A DNA stretch of 64,000 bases from Synoicihabitans lomoniglobus (GTDB lineage Bacteria; Verrucomicrobiota; Verrucomicrobiia; Opitutales; Opitutaceae): the NCBI RefSeq assembly GCF_029023725.1, contig NZ_CP119075.1:5862370-5926369 (forward strand), given 5' to 3'. How positions within the stretch are numbered: the first letter of the stretch is position 1; every line of letters begins with the position of its first letter. The notes under the pieces are model-generated. The model was not told the origin of the DNA, did no database searches, and was given only the letters and a program-made list of their open reading frames with translations. Positions 17,028 through 25,812 of this stretch are shown in pieces. Position numbers and translations under genes: made by a program.

Positions 17028-18410
17028 TCAGGTGGACTCCGCCGTGGCCAGGTCTTGTTCCATTTGGGCGACGTCGCTTTCGCGCAGGGGGTAGAACCAG
17101 ATGGCGATCACGCCGCCGATGGCGAATGCCGCGGGTAGGATCGTGAAGAGGAGGCGCACGCCGAGGAGGCTGCTTTCGGTCTGAATATCATTGGCCACAA
17201 AGCCGTAGTAGGCGAGCACGATGCCAGGCACGCCGCCGCCGATGGTAAGCCCCATTTTCTGGGCAAACTGGGCGGACGAGAACACCAGGGCGGTGGAGCG
17301 ATGTCCCAGTTTCCACATGCCGTAATCCGCGGCGTCGGCAAACATGGCCCAGACCAACGCGGGCGTGGGGCCGATGATGAACGTGCCCAGAATATTCACC
17401 ACCAACATGAGCACCGTGGCCTCCGGCGGGATGAAGAAGAACGACGCCATCGCCAGGGCATTGGCGGCGGAGAGCCAGATCATCAACGACCGCTTGCCCG
17501 CGAAACGGGTGAACAGGGGCGTGCACGCCACGCCGGCAATGAGTGCGAGTGTGCCACTGGTCATGAACACGGTGGTGAGGTCGAAAACGCCGAACCACGG
17601 CGTGCCGTCATCGCCGACGTAGTATTTGAAATAGTGGACCGTGACCGCGCCGCGAATGGCGACGTTGGCCAGGGTGAGCACACCGGCGATGGACAGGATG
17701 ACCCAAGGTCGATTGCGCACGAGCAATCCGAGTTCCTTGCGCAGGTCCGGCTTCTGACTGGGCGGAGGCTGCACGCGCTCGCGGGTGGTGAGAAAGGTGA
17801 AGACGAACAGTCCCACCGCAACCACCGCAAAGATCGCCATGGTGGCTTGGAAGCCCGCCGCCTCGTTGCCCTCGCCGAACTTGGCGATCAACGGTCGGGC
17901 CGCCGCCACGATGAGAAATTGCCCGGCAAACGCGCACACAAATCGGAAGGTCGAAAGCGAGGTGCGCTCCTGCGATGACGGCGTAATCACCCCGAGCATC
18001 GCAGAGTAGGGGATGTTGATCGCGGTGTAGACCAGCATCATGAGGATGTAGGTGATGTAGGCGTAGATGAGTTTGCCGGACGCGCTCAGGTCGGGGTTGG
18101 CAAACAACAGATAGCCCGCGATGCCGAAGGGCACCGCCATCCACAGCAAGTAGGGGCGATATTTACCCCAGCGCGTTTGCGTGCGATCGGCCAGCGCTCC
18201 CATGAGCGGATCGCTCACCGCATCGAAAAAACGAGCGACGATAAACAGCGTGCCGGCGGCGCCGGCGGCCAAACCAAATACGTCCGTGTAGTAGTAAAAC
18301 AGGAAGACGTTGATGGTGTGAAAAACGAAATTCGACGCCGTATCGCCGAGGCCGTAGCCAAATTTTTCACGAAACGACAGAGGGGCCGGGGTGGGGGCGG
18401 AAACGGACAT
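17028..18410 (-). CDS. GPH-family (MelB-like) sugar:cation symporter
   Basis: A 460-residue inner-membrane transporter with about 12 hydrophobic helices. The start LSFREKFGYGLGDTASNFVF and the ARFFDAVSDPLMGALADRTQTRWGKYRPYLLW region match the glycoside-pentoside-hexuronide:cation symporters; the Asp residues in DAVSDP correspond to the cation/sugar site of MelB. It probably imports the mono- or disaccharide released by the glycosidase. The gene lies on the minus strand beyond the RAYT cluster, and a TGCATTAAATTACA site sits 82 bp upstream of the start, linking it to the lacI regulon. The specific sugar cannot be read from the sequence. Confidence 0.92.
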   Translation of the reverse strand: MSVSAPTPAPLSFREKFGYGLGDTASNFVFHTINVFLFYYYTDVFGLAAGAAGTLFIVARFFDAVSDPLMGALADRTQTRWGKYRPYLLWMAVPFGIAGYLLFANPDLSASGKLIYAYITYILMMLVYTAINIPYSAMLGVITPSSQERTSLSTFRFVCAFAGQFLIVAAARPLIAKFGEGNEAAGFQATMAIFAVVAVGLFVFTFLTTRERVQPPPSQKPDLRKELGLLVRNRPWVILSIAGVLTLANVAIRGAVTVHYFKYYVGDDGTPWFGVFDLTTVFMTSGTLALIAGVACTPLFTRFAGKRSLMIWLSAANALAMASFFFIPPEATVLMLVVNILGTFIIGPTPALVWAMFADAADYGMWKLGHRSTALVFSSAQFAQKMGLTIGGGVPGIVLAYYGFVANDIQTESSLLGVRLLFTILPAAFAIGGVIAIWFYPLRESDVAQMEQDLATAEST

Positions 18411-18491
18411 GGGGCGAAGATCGAACGACGATGCGGGGTGGGGCGGAGTGTCCGGAAGCTGGGGAGGCGGGGAGGCGAGTGCAAATTCAAT

Positions 18492-18505
18492 TGCATTAAA
18501 TTACA
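18492..18505. promoter_or_regulatory. candidate LacI-family operator upstream of the GPH transporter
   Basis: TGCATTAAATTACA, differing from the receptor/glycosidase site at two positions; a further TGCA at 18480 precedes it. It lies 82 bp upstream of the transporter start in an AT-rich patch of otherwise GC-rich DNA. Confidence 0.55.
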
Positions 18506-18651
18506 TTACTGCCGTTCGACTGCATCGCGCGTGGTAGGATCGGACGCGTTCGTGAGGGCTTCGTGCCTGGGGTTGGCATCGGAGCGGAGCCGTTTCCCGG
18601 ATGTGGGCAGTGGGGGCAAATCCAGGCTGCCGGGTAGGCGTCTCGTTCACG

Positions 18652-19428
18652 TTACGGGATGATTTGAGCGAGGCCGGCATCGGCCAGTCGCTGCCGCAAT
18701 TCGGCCACGCAACGCCGACTGGCGGCGATCTCGGGCAATGGCGGTTGGAACGCGAAGCGCACGTCTTCGCCTTCGCCGCGCACGATCGCACGCACATGTT
18801 GCAGGTTGATCAACGACTGACGATGCACTCGGGCGAAGATCGAGGCGGGCAATGTGTTTTCCCAGGACTTGAGCGTGCGCAGGGTGAGGTGCTGGGAGCC
18901 GTCGGCCAACTGGATCTCGGTGTAGTTTTCACAACTGCGGATCGAGACGATGGCGCGGATTTCAATAAAGCGGGTGGTGTGGCCGGTTTTAACGAAGATG
19001 CGGTCTTCGACGGTGAATGGCGGGGCGTTTTCGCGGTCCGACTCCGGTCCCCTCCCGGCCGGGGCGGTCGGCTCGGCGGGGTCGAGCCGATACAGGCTCG
19101 CGGAGAGACGTTCGGCGGTCACGGGTTTGAGGAGATAGTCGAGGGCATTGACGTCGAAGGCGCGGACCGCGTAGCGATCGAAGGCGGTCACGAAGATCAC
19201 CCGGGCGTGGGGAGGAATGTGTTCGAGCAGGTCGAAGCCGGTGCCGCCGCGCAGTTGAATGTCCAGAAAGACGAGATCGTAGTCCGTGGCCGCCAGGCGT
19301 TCGCGCGCCTCGTTGAGGGTGCCGGCCTCTCCGACAATGGTGATGTCCGCATGCGCTTGCAGCAGGCGGCGCAGTTCGATTCGCGCGAGTGGTTCGTCGT
19401 CAATGAGCAAGGCGTGGCGGGAAGGCAT
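18652..19428 (-). CDS. LytTR-type response regulator
   Basis: A 258-residue two-domain regulator. The receiver (residues 1-120) has the acidic pair in LLIDDEP, phospho-acceptor Asp56 in LVFLDIQLRGG, Thr in FVTAFD and Lys in LKPVT. The LytTR DNA-binding domain follows from about residue 150 (RIFVKTGHTTRFIEIRAIVSIRSCENYTEIQ ... FARVHRQSLINLQHVRAI, with longer runs omitted). It starts 44 bp after the stop codon of the sensor kinase on the same strand and is almost certainly its partner. LytTR/LytS-type pairs of this kind often control surface or export functions; targets are unknown here. Confidence 0.93.
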   Translation of the reverse strand: MPSRHALLIDDEPLARIELRRLLQAHADITIVGEAGTLNEARERLAATDYDLVFLDIQLRGGTGFDLLEHIPPHARVIFVTAFDRYAVRAFDVNALDYLLKPVTAERLSASLYRLDPAEPTAPAGRGPESDRENAPPFTVEDRIFVKTGHTTRFIEIRAIVSIRSCENYTEIQLADGSQHLTLRTLKSWENTLPASIFARVHRQSLINLQHVRAIVRGEGEDVRFAFQPPLPEIAASRRCVAELRQRLADAGLAQIIP

Positions 19429-19472
19429 GAGGAAGTGAAAATGTAAAAAAGGTGGAGACGGAAATCTGACGA

Positions 19473-22400
19473 TCAGGCGGTCGGCGGCGGCGATGGATCA
19501 CGGTGGCAACGAGGAAGCATCACGGTGATGATGACCCAACCGGCGGTGGTCGCGTGGGTCATGCGGGCGTCGTCGCCGTAGTGGCGACGCAGGCGTTGGC
19601 GCAGGTTGGCCAAGCCGATTCGGGTCGAGTCGGTGAACGGATTTTCGTCCGGCTCGACCCACGCGCCGGTGTTGGCGACCGCGCAGGTCAGCACGTCGTT
19701 TTCGAGGACGATGCTGAGTTTGACCTCGAGTTGGTCGGGGGAAGTGCGGCCGCCGTATTTGATGGCGTTTTCGAGCAGCGGCAGAAGGAGATTTTGCGGG
19801 AGTTCGCAGGCCGCGGCGGCGGGTGAAACCTCCAGGTGAATCTGCAAGCCGTCCTGCCATCGAACCTGTTCGATATCGAGATAGTTGCGCGCCATGGCGA
19901 CCTCATCGGCGACCGAAACCATCTCGTCATTGCTGCGATTGAGTGTGCGGCGGCAGAATTCGGCGAGTTTGGTGACCATCTCGCCGGCGGTCTCGGGCGC
20001 GGAGTAGACGAGGGCGCGGATGGAGTTGAGCGAATTGAAGAGGAAGTGCGGGTTGAGCTGGTAGCGCAGCAGTTCCAGACGGGCGGTTTCGGCGGACAAA
20101 CGAGCGGCGAGGGTGGCATCGTGTTCGAGGGCGTGCAGGCGTTCGAGGGCGGCCGCCTTGTTGGCGAGTTCGGCCGTGCGTGCCGCCACCACCTGTTCGA
20201 GTTGGGTGCGTTGGGCTTCGAGACGCAGGGTCCGCCAGCGCACGATGAGGTAGACGCTGCCGAGGGCGACGAGCCCATAGGCAACCTTGGCGGCGGGCGT
20301 GAGCCACCACGGCGCGAGCACGGTGAAGGCCAATCTGGCCGGAGTGCTCCAATGGTGGTCGGCGGTGCGTCCGCGCGCCTCGAAAACGTAGTCCCCGGGA
20401 GGGAGATTGGTGAAGGTGCGCTCGCCGGTGGGGTTGGCTTCGAGTTCACCGCCGCTGAAACCGATCAATTGGGAAACGTGGTAACCATCGTGCTCGCCGG
20501 ACAGACCGGGGGTGCCAAAGCGGAAACGCACGGAGTTGTGTTCGGGAGCGATGTCGAGCGACTCCGCGATGTGGCCTCCCGACGCCAGCGTGCGCCCGCT
20601 CGTGGTGGTGAGGGAATGCAGCACCGTGGCCCCGACCTGGGCCCCGGGATGTAGTTGCCGCGCGGTGACATTGATGCGAATCAGGGCGGACTCGCCACAG
20701 ATCCAGAGCACTTCCTCCCCGTCGACCATTTCGCAAACGAGCTCGCGCACCGAGCCGATGCGATCGAGATCGGCCAGTTGCAGCGGATGCCATGTGCCGT
20801 CCATCCAACGACCGATCTGATGAAACGATTCGTCCGCGCTGCCGATGGCCCCTTTGACATCAAACCACACGCCTCCGGTGGGCGACGGTGCGGCGTGATG
20901 GGTGCACCAGGTGCCGTCGACAAAGCGCGGCCCGAAGGCCGGTTCGGGGACAAAGCGATCAGTGGCGGCATCGTGGCGATACAATCCGTAGGACGTGAAA
21001 AACAGTGGCGCCCCGTCGATGATTTCGACCAGGGTTCGGTCGGTGGTGGAGGGCAGCCCGTGTGCGGCCGTGTAGTGCACGGGGACGGGGTCGGGCAGCG
21101 TGGCGTCGGCCGCGATGGTGGTAGCGAGCGGTCCGTAGTCCAAGCGCCACACGCCTTGGTTTGACGAACCGATCCAGAGCGTGCCGTTGGCATCTTCACA
21201 GAGGGAATCGAACTCGCCGCGCGGTGCCTCCACGTTGTGGTCCAGAATCCAGCTCGCGCCGTCGCGTCGCCACCAGGCGATGCCGGTGAGGTGGAGGGCG
21301 ACGGCGCGGTGGGGGAGGAGCCGGGGGATGAGAATGTCGTCGATGTTGCTGGGACTTTGCAGGTCGAACACCTCTCCGTCGCGCACCCACCACAGGCTGC
21401 GCACGCCGCCGGCCAGCACGCCGTCGGCGAGGGGGAGAAAGTCATTGAGGTTGTCGTCGATCTCGGCCCAGGGACGGAAAGCGGGGTTCGCAAACGGACC
21501 TTCGCCGGGCTGCATCTGCATGGCGCCGTTGGAGGTGGCAAAAACCGGCTCGTCGGCGAGGCGAATGACGGACTCGGTGCCGTTGTGATCGAGCCCGTTG
21601 GCCGGCGAGAATCGCGTGATGCCCGGCGATAGGTCGAGCCGCACGATGCCTTGTTCGGTGCCGCACCACACGATGCCGTTGCCCACGGGTTCGACGCAGA
21701 TGACCGTGTCGGAGGGCAGGCCGTTGTCGGCGTTGAGGTGGAGCAATGGTCGCAACTCGGCATCGGTGATGAGCAGTCCGTTGCCGAGCGTGGGCAGGAG
21801 CAGTCGGCCGTCGGCGAGGCGGGCGATGCCGAACAGGCGGGACCGCTTGATGAAAGCGGCCACGTCACCGGGCACCTCGGAGGTGGTTTGGCCGTCGAAG
21901 CGCAGGAGACCTTTGCGACCGGCGGCGGCCCACCACGCATCGCGGCCATTGGGGACCAACCCGGACAGGAGGATTTGGCGGGCGGGGTCGGGTTGGCCGG
22001 GCACAGGATCCCAAGTGCCGTCCTCGTTGGGCATCATCCAGCCGTCGCTCCGGCAGACGACGAGACGACCTTGCCAGGGCATCATGAGCGTGACGAAGCG
22101 CTCGTGCATTGGCCAAACCTTCAGGACGCCATCGTGCCAGCGAAAGAGATAGGCATCGGTTTGGAAATAGACGCCATCGGGCATGGCGTAGGCGCGGCGG
22201 AAGTCGCCTGTCTGGGTGATGTCGGCAGGCAGGTGCGGCCGGAGCGATTCGAATTTCAATTCCCCCGTGGCGCTGGGTTTGAGATACCCGAATTCATTCA
22301 CTCCGCCGAGCCACACGGTGCCCGCCGAGTCGATGTCCATGGCCCGGATATGGACGCCGCCGGGCACGGGAATGTTGCGCCAAGCGATCCCGTCGAATGC

Positions 22401-22637
22401 CAGCACTTGGCCGCGACAGCCAAAATACATCACCCCGTCGGGACCGCGTTTGGCCGTCCAAACTTGATTGTGTCCGCCGTAGTCGCGCGGGCTGAAGCTG
22501 CGCATGGCGGGGAAGCCGCGTTCCTCCAATCGCGGTGGCGATGCGACGGGACCGTCCTGGGCGAACCCCAACCCTACGCCGGCACACAATCCGCCGAGCA
22601 ACAACCAAGAGCGGGGGACGAGAAGCGGGGCACGCAT
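19473..22637 (-). CDS. propeller-type sensor histidine kinase (LytS-like kinase domain)
   Basis: A 1054-residue sensor. A signal peptide or first membrane helix (LLVPRSWLLLGGLCAGVGLG) is followed by about 650 residues of two-component-regulator propeller repeats, recognisable by motifs such as DGVMYFGCRGQVLAFDG and GTLWIGSSNQGVWRLD. A Y_Y_Y-like strand domain (TFTNLPPGDYVFEARGR) comes next, then one membrane helix near residue 770, a coiled coil and a His_kinase/HATPase module. The phospho-accepting His is in NPHFLFNSLNSIRAL (about residue 860) and the ATP-binding N box in LLLPLLENAIKYGG. The layout resembles the periplasmic part of Bacteroidetes hybrid sensors that detect oligosaccharides, so a glycan signal is possible. 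The start at 22637 fits the signal peptide. Confidence 0.9.
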   Translation of the reverse strand: MRAPLLVPRSWLLLGGLCAGVGLGFAQDGPVASPPRLEERGFPAMRSFSPRDYGGHNQVWTAKRGPDGVMYFGCRGQVLAFDGIAWRNIPVPGGVHIRAMDIDSAGTVWLGGVNEFGYLKPSATGELKFESLRPHLPADITQTGDFRRAYAMPDGVYFQTDAYLFRWHDGVLKVWPMHERFVTLMMPWQGRLVVCRSDGWMMPNEDGTWDPVPGQPDPARQILLSGLVPNGRDAWWAAAGRKGLLRFDGQTTSEVPGDVAAFIKRSRLFGIARLADGRLLLPTLGNGLLITDAELRPLLHLNADNGLPSDTVICVEPVGNGIVWCGTEQGIVRLDLSPGITRFSPANGLDHNGTESVIRLADEPVFATSNGAMQMQPGEGPFANPAFRPWAEIDDNLNDFLPLADGVLAGGVRSLWWVRDGEVFDLQSPSNIDDILIPRLLPHRAVALHLTGIAWWRRDGASWILDHNVEAPRGEFDSLCEDANGTLWIGSSNQGVWRLDYGPLATTIAADATLPDPVPVHYTAAHGLPSTTDRTLVEIIDGAPLFFTSYGLYRHDAATDRFVPEPAFGPRFVDGTWCTHHAAPSPTGGVWFDVKGAIGSADESFHQIGRWMDGTWHPLQLADLDRIGSVRELVCEMVDGEEVLWICGESALIRINVTARQLHPGAQVGATVLHSLTTTSGRTLASGGHIAESLDIAPEHNSVRFRFGTPGLSGEHDGYHVSQLIGFSGGELEANPTGERTFTNLPPGDYVFEARGRTADHHWSTPARLAFTVLAPWWLTPAAKVAYGLVALGSVYLIVRWRTLRLEAQRTQLEQVVAARTAELANKAAALERLHALEHDATLAARLSAETARLELLRYQLNPHFLFNSLNSIRALVYSAPETAGEMVTKLAEFCRRTLNRSNDEMVSVADEVAMARNYLDIEQVRWQDGLQIHLEVSPAAAACELPQNLLLPLLENAIKYGGRTSPDQLEVKLSIVLENDVLTCAVANTGAWVEPDENPFTDSTRIGLANLRQRLRRHYGDDARMTHATTAGWVIITVMLPRCHRDPSPPPTA

Positions 22638-22725
22638 GACAGTCAGGCAAAGCCAAAGCGTCGCATGGGGCCAGCCCACGAAACGTTTGCGGCGGTAGGA
22701 GAACGATAAAGCGGAGCGACGGAGA

Positions 22726-23799
22726 TTAATCGGGTGGCAGCAGCACGAACCCTTCCTGGGTTTGGCCACGTTGTCCCACCACCGCGATGTGGCCGGAAGT
22801 GTTGATCGCCACGGCATCGATCAGCGTGCCACGGTAGTGGGAGTCGGTGAGATCGGCCAGGCGTTCGAGCCCGTGCCGGGGCGTCCAACGGACGGCGGTC
22901 GTCGCGCCACCGGTCTTGCGAATGGAGCCCACGATGACGGCATGATCGTTGATGGCATGGGGAATGAAGTTCTCCGCGGGCGACACGCCGAGATCCACCA
23001 GATGACCATCGACCCACATGACGGCCTGGCGTTGGCCGAAGCTGTTTTCGCGGTAGCCGATCACGGTGCCGTCCGGGGAAAAGCCCGTGGCCACGGTCGA
23101 GCACTGCGGGGGGGCTTCGAGGGGGATGAAAACGTCGTCGTGCCACAGCCACGCCTTTTGGCGGGGGGAGGCCTGTGAGAGGGCGGTGACATTGACCAAG
23201 ACCACCCCGTCATCGTTCACGCCGATTGCATCGCTCATGCCTCCCTCGGGCAGGGTCAGGAAGCGGGGGCGCTTTGATGCGTCGACGACGAAGGCGCGAT
23301 AGATCAGCAGCGGGGCGGCCGGGAAAAGGGTTTTGCCCACGACCATGCCGTCGCGGTTGATCCCTTGGGTGAAACTCACCGATTCCGGCCAGAAGGTTTC
23401 GCCAAAGTTGCCCAAGTGCGAGGCCCAGGCCCGACGATTTTCGAGCGGATGGCCGACCGTGCCGGCGACCAGACCGTTGGAACTTATTGCCTGGTAGGGC
23501 ATGGCTTCCCGGGCGCTGACCAACCCGGGTTCGATGAGTCCGGCCGCCGTGCGGCGCACGCCTTCCGCGGTCCAGGTCGCACCTTCGAAACGCAGCGGGC
23601 TGATGAGGTTTCCGATGACATCACCGACATCATTGAGTCCGGACGGGCGATAGTTGAGGCCGGGCCGGGCCGTGATGGGCGTCGTGCAGCGATAGCGGGT
23701 GCTTTTCTTCCGCGTGCGGGCGAAGGGTGGATGGGACGGAACGGCGGTGGTCGAGGGCGCAAAAAACGGCGCGTTCGAAGTCAGCATCAAAGGGCGCAT
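22726..23799 (-). CDS. HAF-repeat-like beta-propeller protein
   Basis: A 357-residue protein built of repeated blades with the pattern 'a-x-x-I-N-x-x-G-x-V-V-G': INRDGMVVGKTL, IGVNDDGVVLVNV, FSPDGTVIGYR, INDHAVIVGSI and INTSGHIAVVG. This is the pattern of HAF-repeat extracellular proteins. No convincing signal peptide is present in the first 40 residues, which are Pro/Thr/Arg-rich, so the true N terminus may differ or the protein may leave by another route. It lies 88 bp upstream of the sensor kinase gene on the same strand and could share its transcript. Function unknown. Confidence 0.65.
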   Translation of the reverse strand: MRPLMLTSNAPFFAPSTTAVPSHPPFARTRKKSTRYRCTTPITARPGLNYRPSGLNDVGDVIGNLISPLRFEGATWTAEGVRRTAAGLIEPGLVSAREAMPYQAISSNGLVAGTVGHPLENRRAWASHLGNFGETFWPESVSFTQGINRDGMVVGKTLFPAAPLLIYRAFVVDASKRPRFLTLPEGGMSDAIGVNDDGVVLVNVTALSQASPRQKAWLWHDDVFIPLEAPPQCSTVATGFSPDGTVIGYRENSFGQRQAVMWVDGHLVDLGVSPAENFIPHAINDHAVIVGSIRKTGGATTAVRWTPRHGLERLADLTDSHYRGTLIDAVAINTSGHIAVVGQRGQTQEGFVLLPPD

Positions 23800-23959
23800 G
23801 GGGGAGGGGCGGGAGGTGGCGTGGTCGAGGTGAGCGGAGCCGATGAAGGCACCACGCGACCGCGCGGCAAAAGCCGATTGACCAGCGGCGCTCGGTCGCT
23901 GACGGGCGGTAGGGACGGTCTGCCAAACGTCCGCGGCGGATGCTGACGCCGGGAACGCT

Positions 23960-25510
23960 CTACCGGTGGGCGGGGGCCGACGGATTCAGCACGTCCTTCA
24001 CGGTTTGGACGAGGGCGGGACCGGCAAACGGCTTGGTGAGGGTCGCGTTGGGTTGCTCTTGATTATCCTGCTGCCAGTTCTGCGGGGCGTCCGGGTGGCC
24101 ACTGATCGCAATGATCGGCAACTGCGGGCGCATGCGTTTGAGCACGTTGACCAGGATGTCGCCACTCATGTGCGGCATGTGCACGTCCGTGATGACCAGG
24201 GCGATGTCGTTTTCGACCAGATTGATGGTGGCGAGGGCTTCGACGCCATCGGCCGCGAGCATGATGTCGTAACCCCGGGCGCCGAGGGTCTCCCGAATCA
24301 CATCGCGCACGGAAGGTTCGTCGTCGACCACCAGAATACGTTCGCCGTGACCGGGCTCCTCGTCGTCGCCCGCGAGATGCGTGAGGCCCTCGCAGTCGGG
24401 CAACCGGTCGATGGTGGGCAGATGCACGCTGAACGTGGTGCCTTCGCCGGGGCGGCTGCGCACATCGACGAATCCGCCGTGGGCGATGATCAGACTGCGC
24501 ACGGTGGAGAGACCGAGGCCGGTGCCGTGTCCGTCGGCCTTGGTGGTGTAAAACGGGGCCCAGATCTGATCGAGCTGCTCGGGCGGGATGCCGGTGCCCG
24601 TATCGCGAATCGTGATACGCACCCAATCGCGGCGACTGCGGGAAATGGGTTGATGGGCGGGCGGGTTCTTCACCACTGCATTGGTCGCCTTGATGTGCAG
24701 CTCGCCGCCGTCGGGCATGGCGTCCCGCGCGTTCACACACAAGTTGAGCAGCAACTGGTGCAATTGCGTGGGGTTCGCGTGCACCGTGCGCAAGTTGGAG
24801 GAAATGTCGTCGTGCAGGCTGATATTGCGGGGGAAGGTCTCCTGCACGACCAGCACGAGCTCGCGCAACACATGGCGGGGATCGATCGGGCCGCGATCGG
24901 AGTCGTCCCCGTGGGCGAAGCCCAGGATCTGGCGCACGATGCGGGCGCCGCGCTCCGCGGAGGTCTGCAGAATGTCGACCATGCGACGTTCGCGATCGCT
25001 TTTGGCCGAAGGGCGCAACAGCGAACCCGCGATCAGGATCGGCGCGAGGATGTTGTTGAGATCGTGGGCGATGCCGGCGGACAGCAGTCCCAGGTTTTCG
25101 AGGCGTTGACCGTGTTGCAACTGCGACTCACGCAGACGCCGATCGGAGATGTCGACGACCGTGCCAACGATCAACTCGACCGGATCCGCCGCCGTATCAT
25201 CCAGCCAGTCCCGTTCGCGCACCTCCACCCATAGGGGAGTCGGGCGCGAGCCACAAAGTTCCAGTTCGGTGTGCAACGCGAAATCACCGTGTTGTCCCGC
25301 TTCCCGCAGTGCTTCCCAGCGCTGCAAATTCAGTTTTCCGGCCGCCAGGCATGTCGTCCAAGGTTGACCGACGAGGTCCTGCGCATCGCGACCCAGAAAG
25401 TGCCGTGACTGCGGCGACGAGTAGACGATCAGACCGTCCAAATCACGGATGTAGGTCCACGCCGGTCCGTGGTGAAGGGCGTTGGTGGCATATGACGGAT
25501 CTTTGGGCAC
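23960..25510 (-). CDS. hybrid sensor histidine kinase with PAS and receiver domains
   Basis: A 516-residue cytoplasmic hybrid kinase. Domains in order: PAS (about 15-130), HisKA with His near residue 150 in LLSAGIAHDLNNIL, HATPase (N box NLCVNARDAMPDGG, G boxes DTGTGIPPEQ and GHGTGLGLST) to about 365, and a C-terminal receiver about 390-508 with DD in LVVDDEPS, phospho-acceptor in LVITDVHMPHMSG, and Lys in TLTKPF. There is no membrane segment, so it senses a soluble signal or redox state through PAS. The chosen start is a GTG; no in-frame ATG was found close upstream. No DNA-binding regulator is adjacent. Confidence 0.9.
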   Translation of the reverse strand: MPKDPSYATNALHHGPAWTYIRDLDGLIVYSSPQSRHFLGRDAQDLVGQPWTTCLAAGKLNLQRWEALREAGQHGDFALHTELELCGSRPTPLWVEVRERDWLDDTAADPVELIVGTVVDISDRRLRESQLQHGQRLENLGLLSAGIAHDLNNILAPILIAGSLLRPSAKSDRERRMVDILQTSAERGARIVRQILGFAHGDDSDRGPIDPRHVLRELVLVVQETFPRNISLHDDISSNLRTVHANPTQLHQLLLNLCVNARDAMPDGGELHIKATNAVVKNPPAHQPISRSRRDWVRITIRDTGTGIPPEQLDQIWAPFYTTKADGHGTGLGLSTVRSLIIAHGGFVDVRSRPGEGTTFSVHLPTIDRLPDCEGLTHLAGDDEEPGHGERILVVDDEPSVRDVIRETLGARGYDIMLAADGVEALATINLVENDIALVITDVHMPHMSGDILVNVLKRMRPQLPIIAISGHPDAPQNWQQDNQEQPNATLTKPFAGPALVQTVKDVLNPSAPAHR

Positions 25511-25812
25511 AGCGGGAGTGATGCGGGGGTAAAGAGTCCCAGAAGGGAGAGCTTCAGATGTGAAGCAATCGTTAATACGTTATCTAATAAACGTTGCATT
25601 AACGAGATACGAAAATACTAACTTTCCCATGGGGAGTGTTACTTAGTGGAAAGGCAAATTGTTATGCACTTTCCGAATGTTGACCAAAGTGTGCCATTGC
25701 ACCGGTTTACCGTGGATCCCGTGCAATCTGGCAGGGCGAGGGCTTGCACCCGTGAGATCGACCCTTTCAGCTACGCCTTTTTCAACGCCTTTACGTCGCT
25801 TCCCACCCCCGC
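25511..25812. other. AT-richer divergent promoter region between hybrid kinase and topoisomerase gene
   Basis: About 300 bp without a gene. Bases 25560-25680 are much more AT-rich than the surroundings and should hold the two divergent promoters. An imperfect inverted repeat (CGTTAATACGTT ... AACGTTGCATTAACG, 25570-25604) lies inside. No element was assigned with certainty. Confidence 0.4.

Noticed and set aside
25570..25604. inverted repeat in the kinase/topoisomerase gap as an operator
   Set aside because: The arms match only imperfectly with unequal lengths in an AT-rich stretch; too weak to name.
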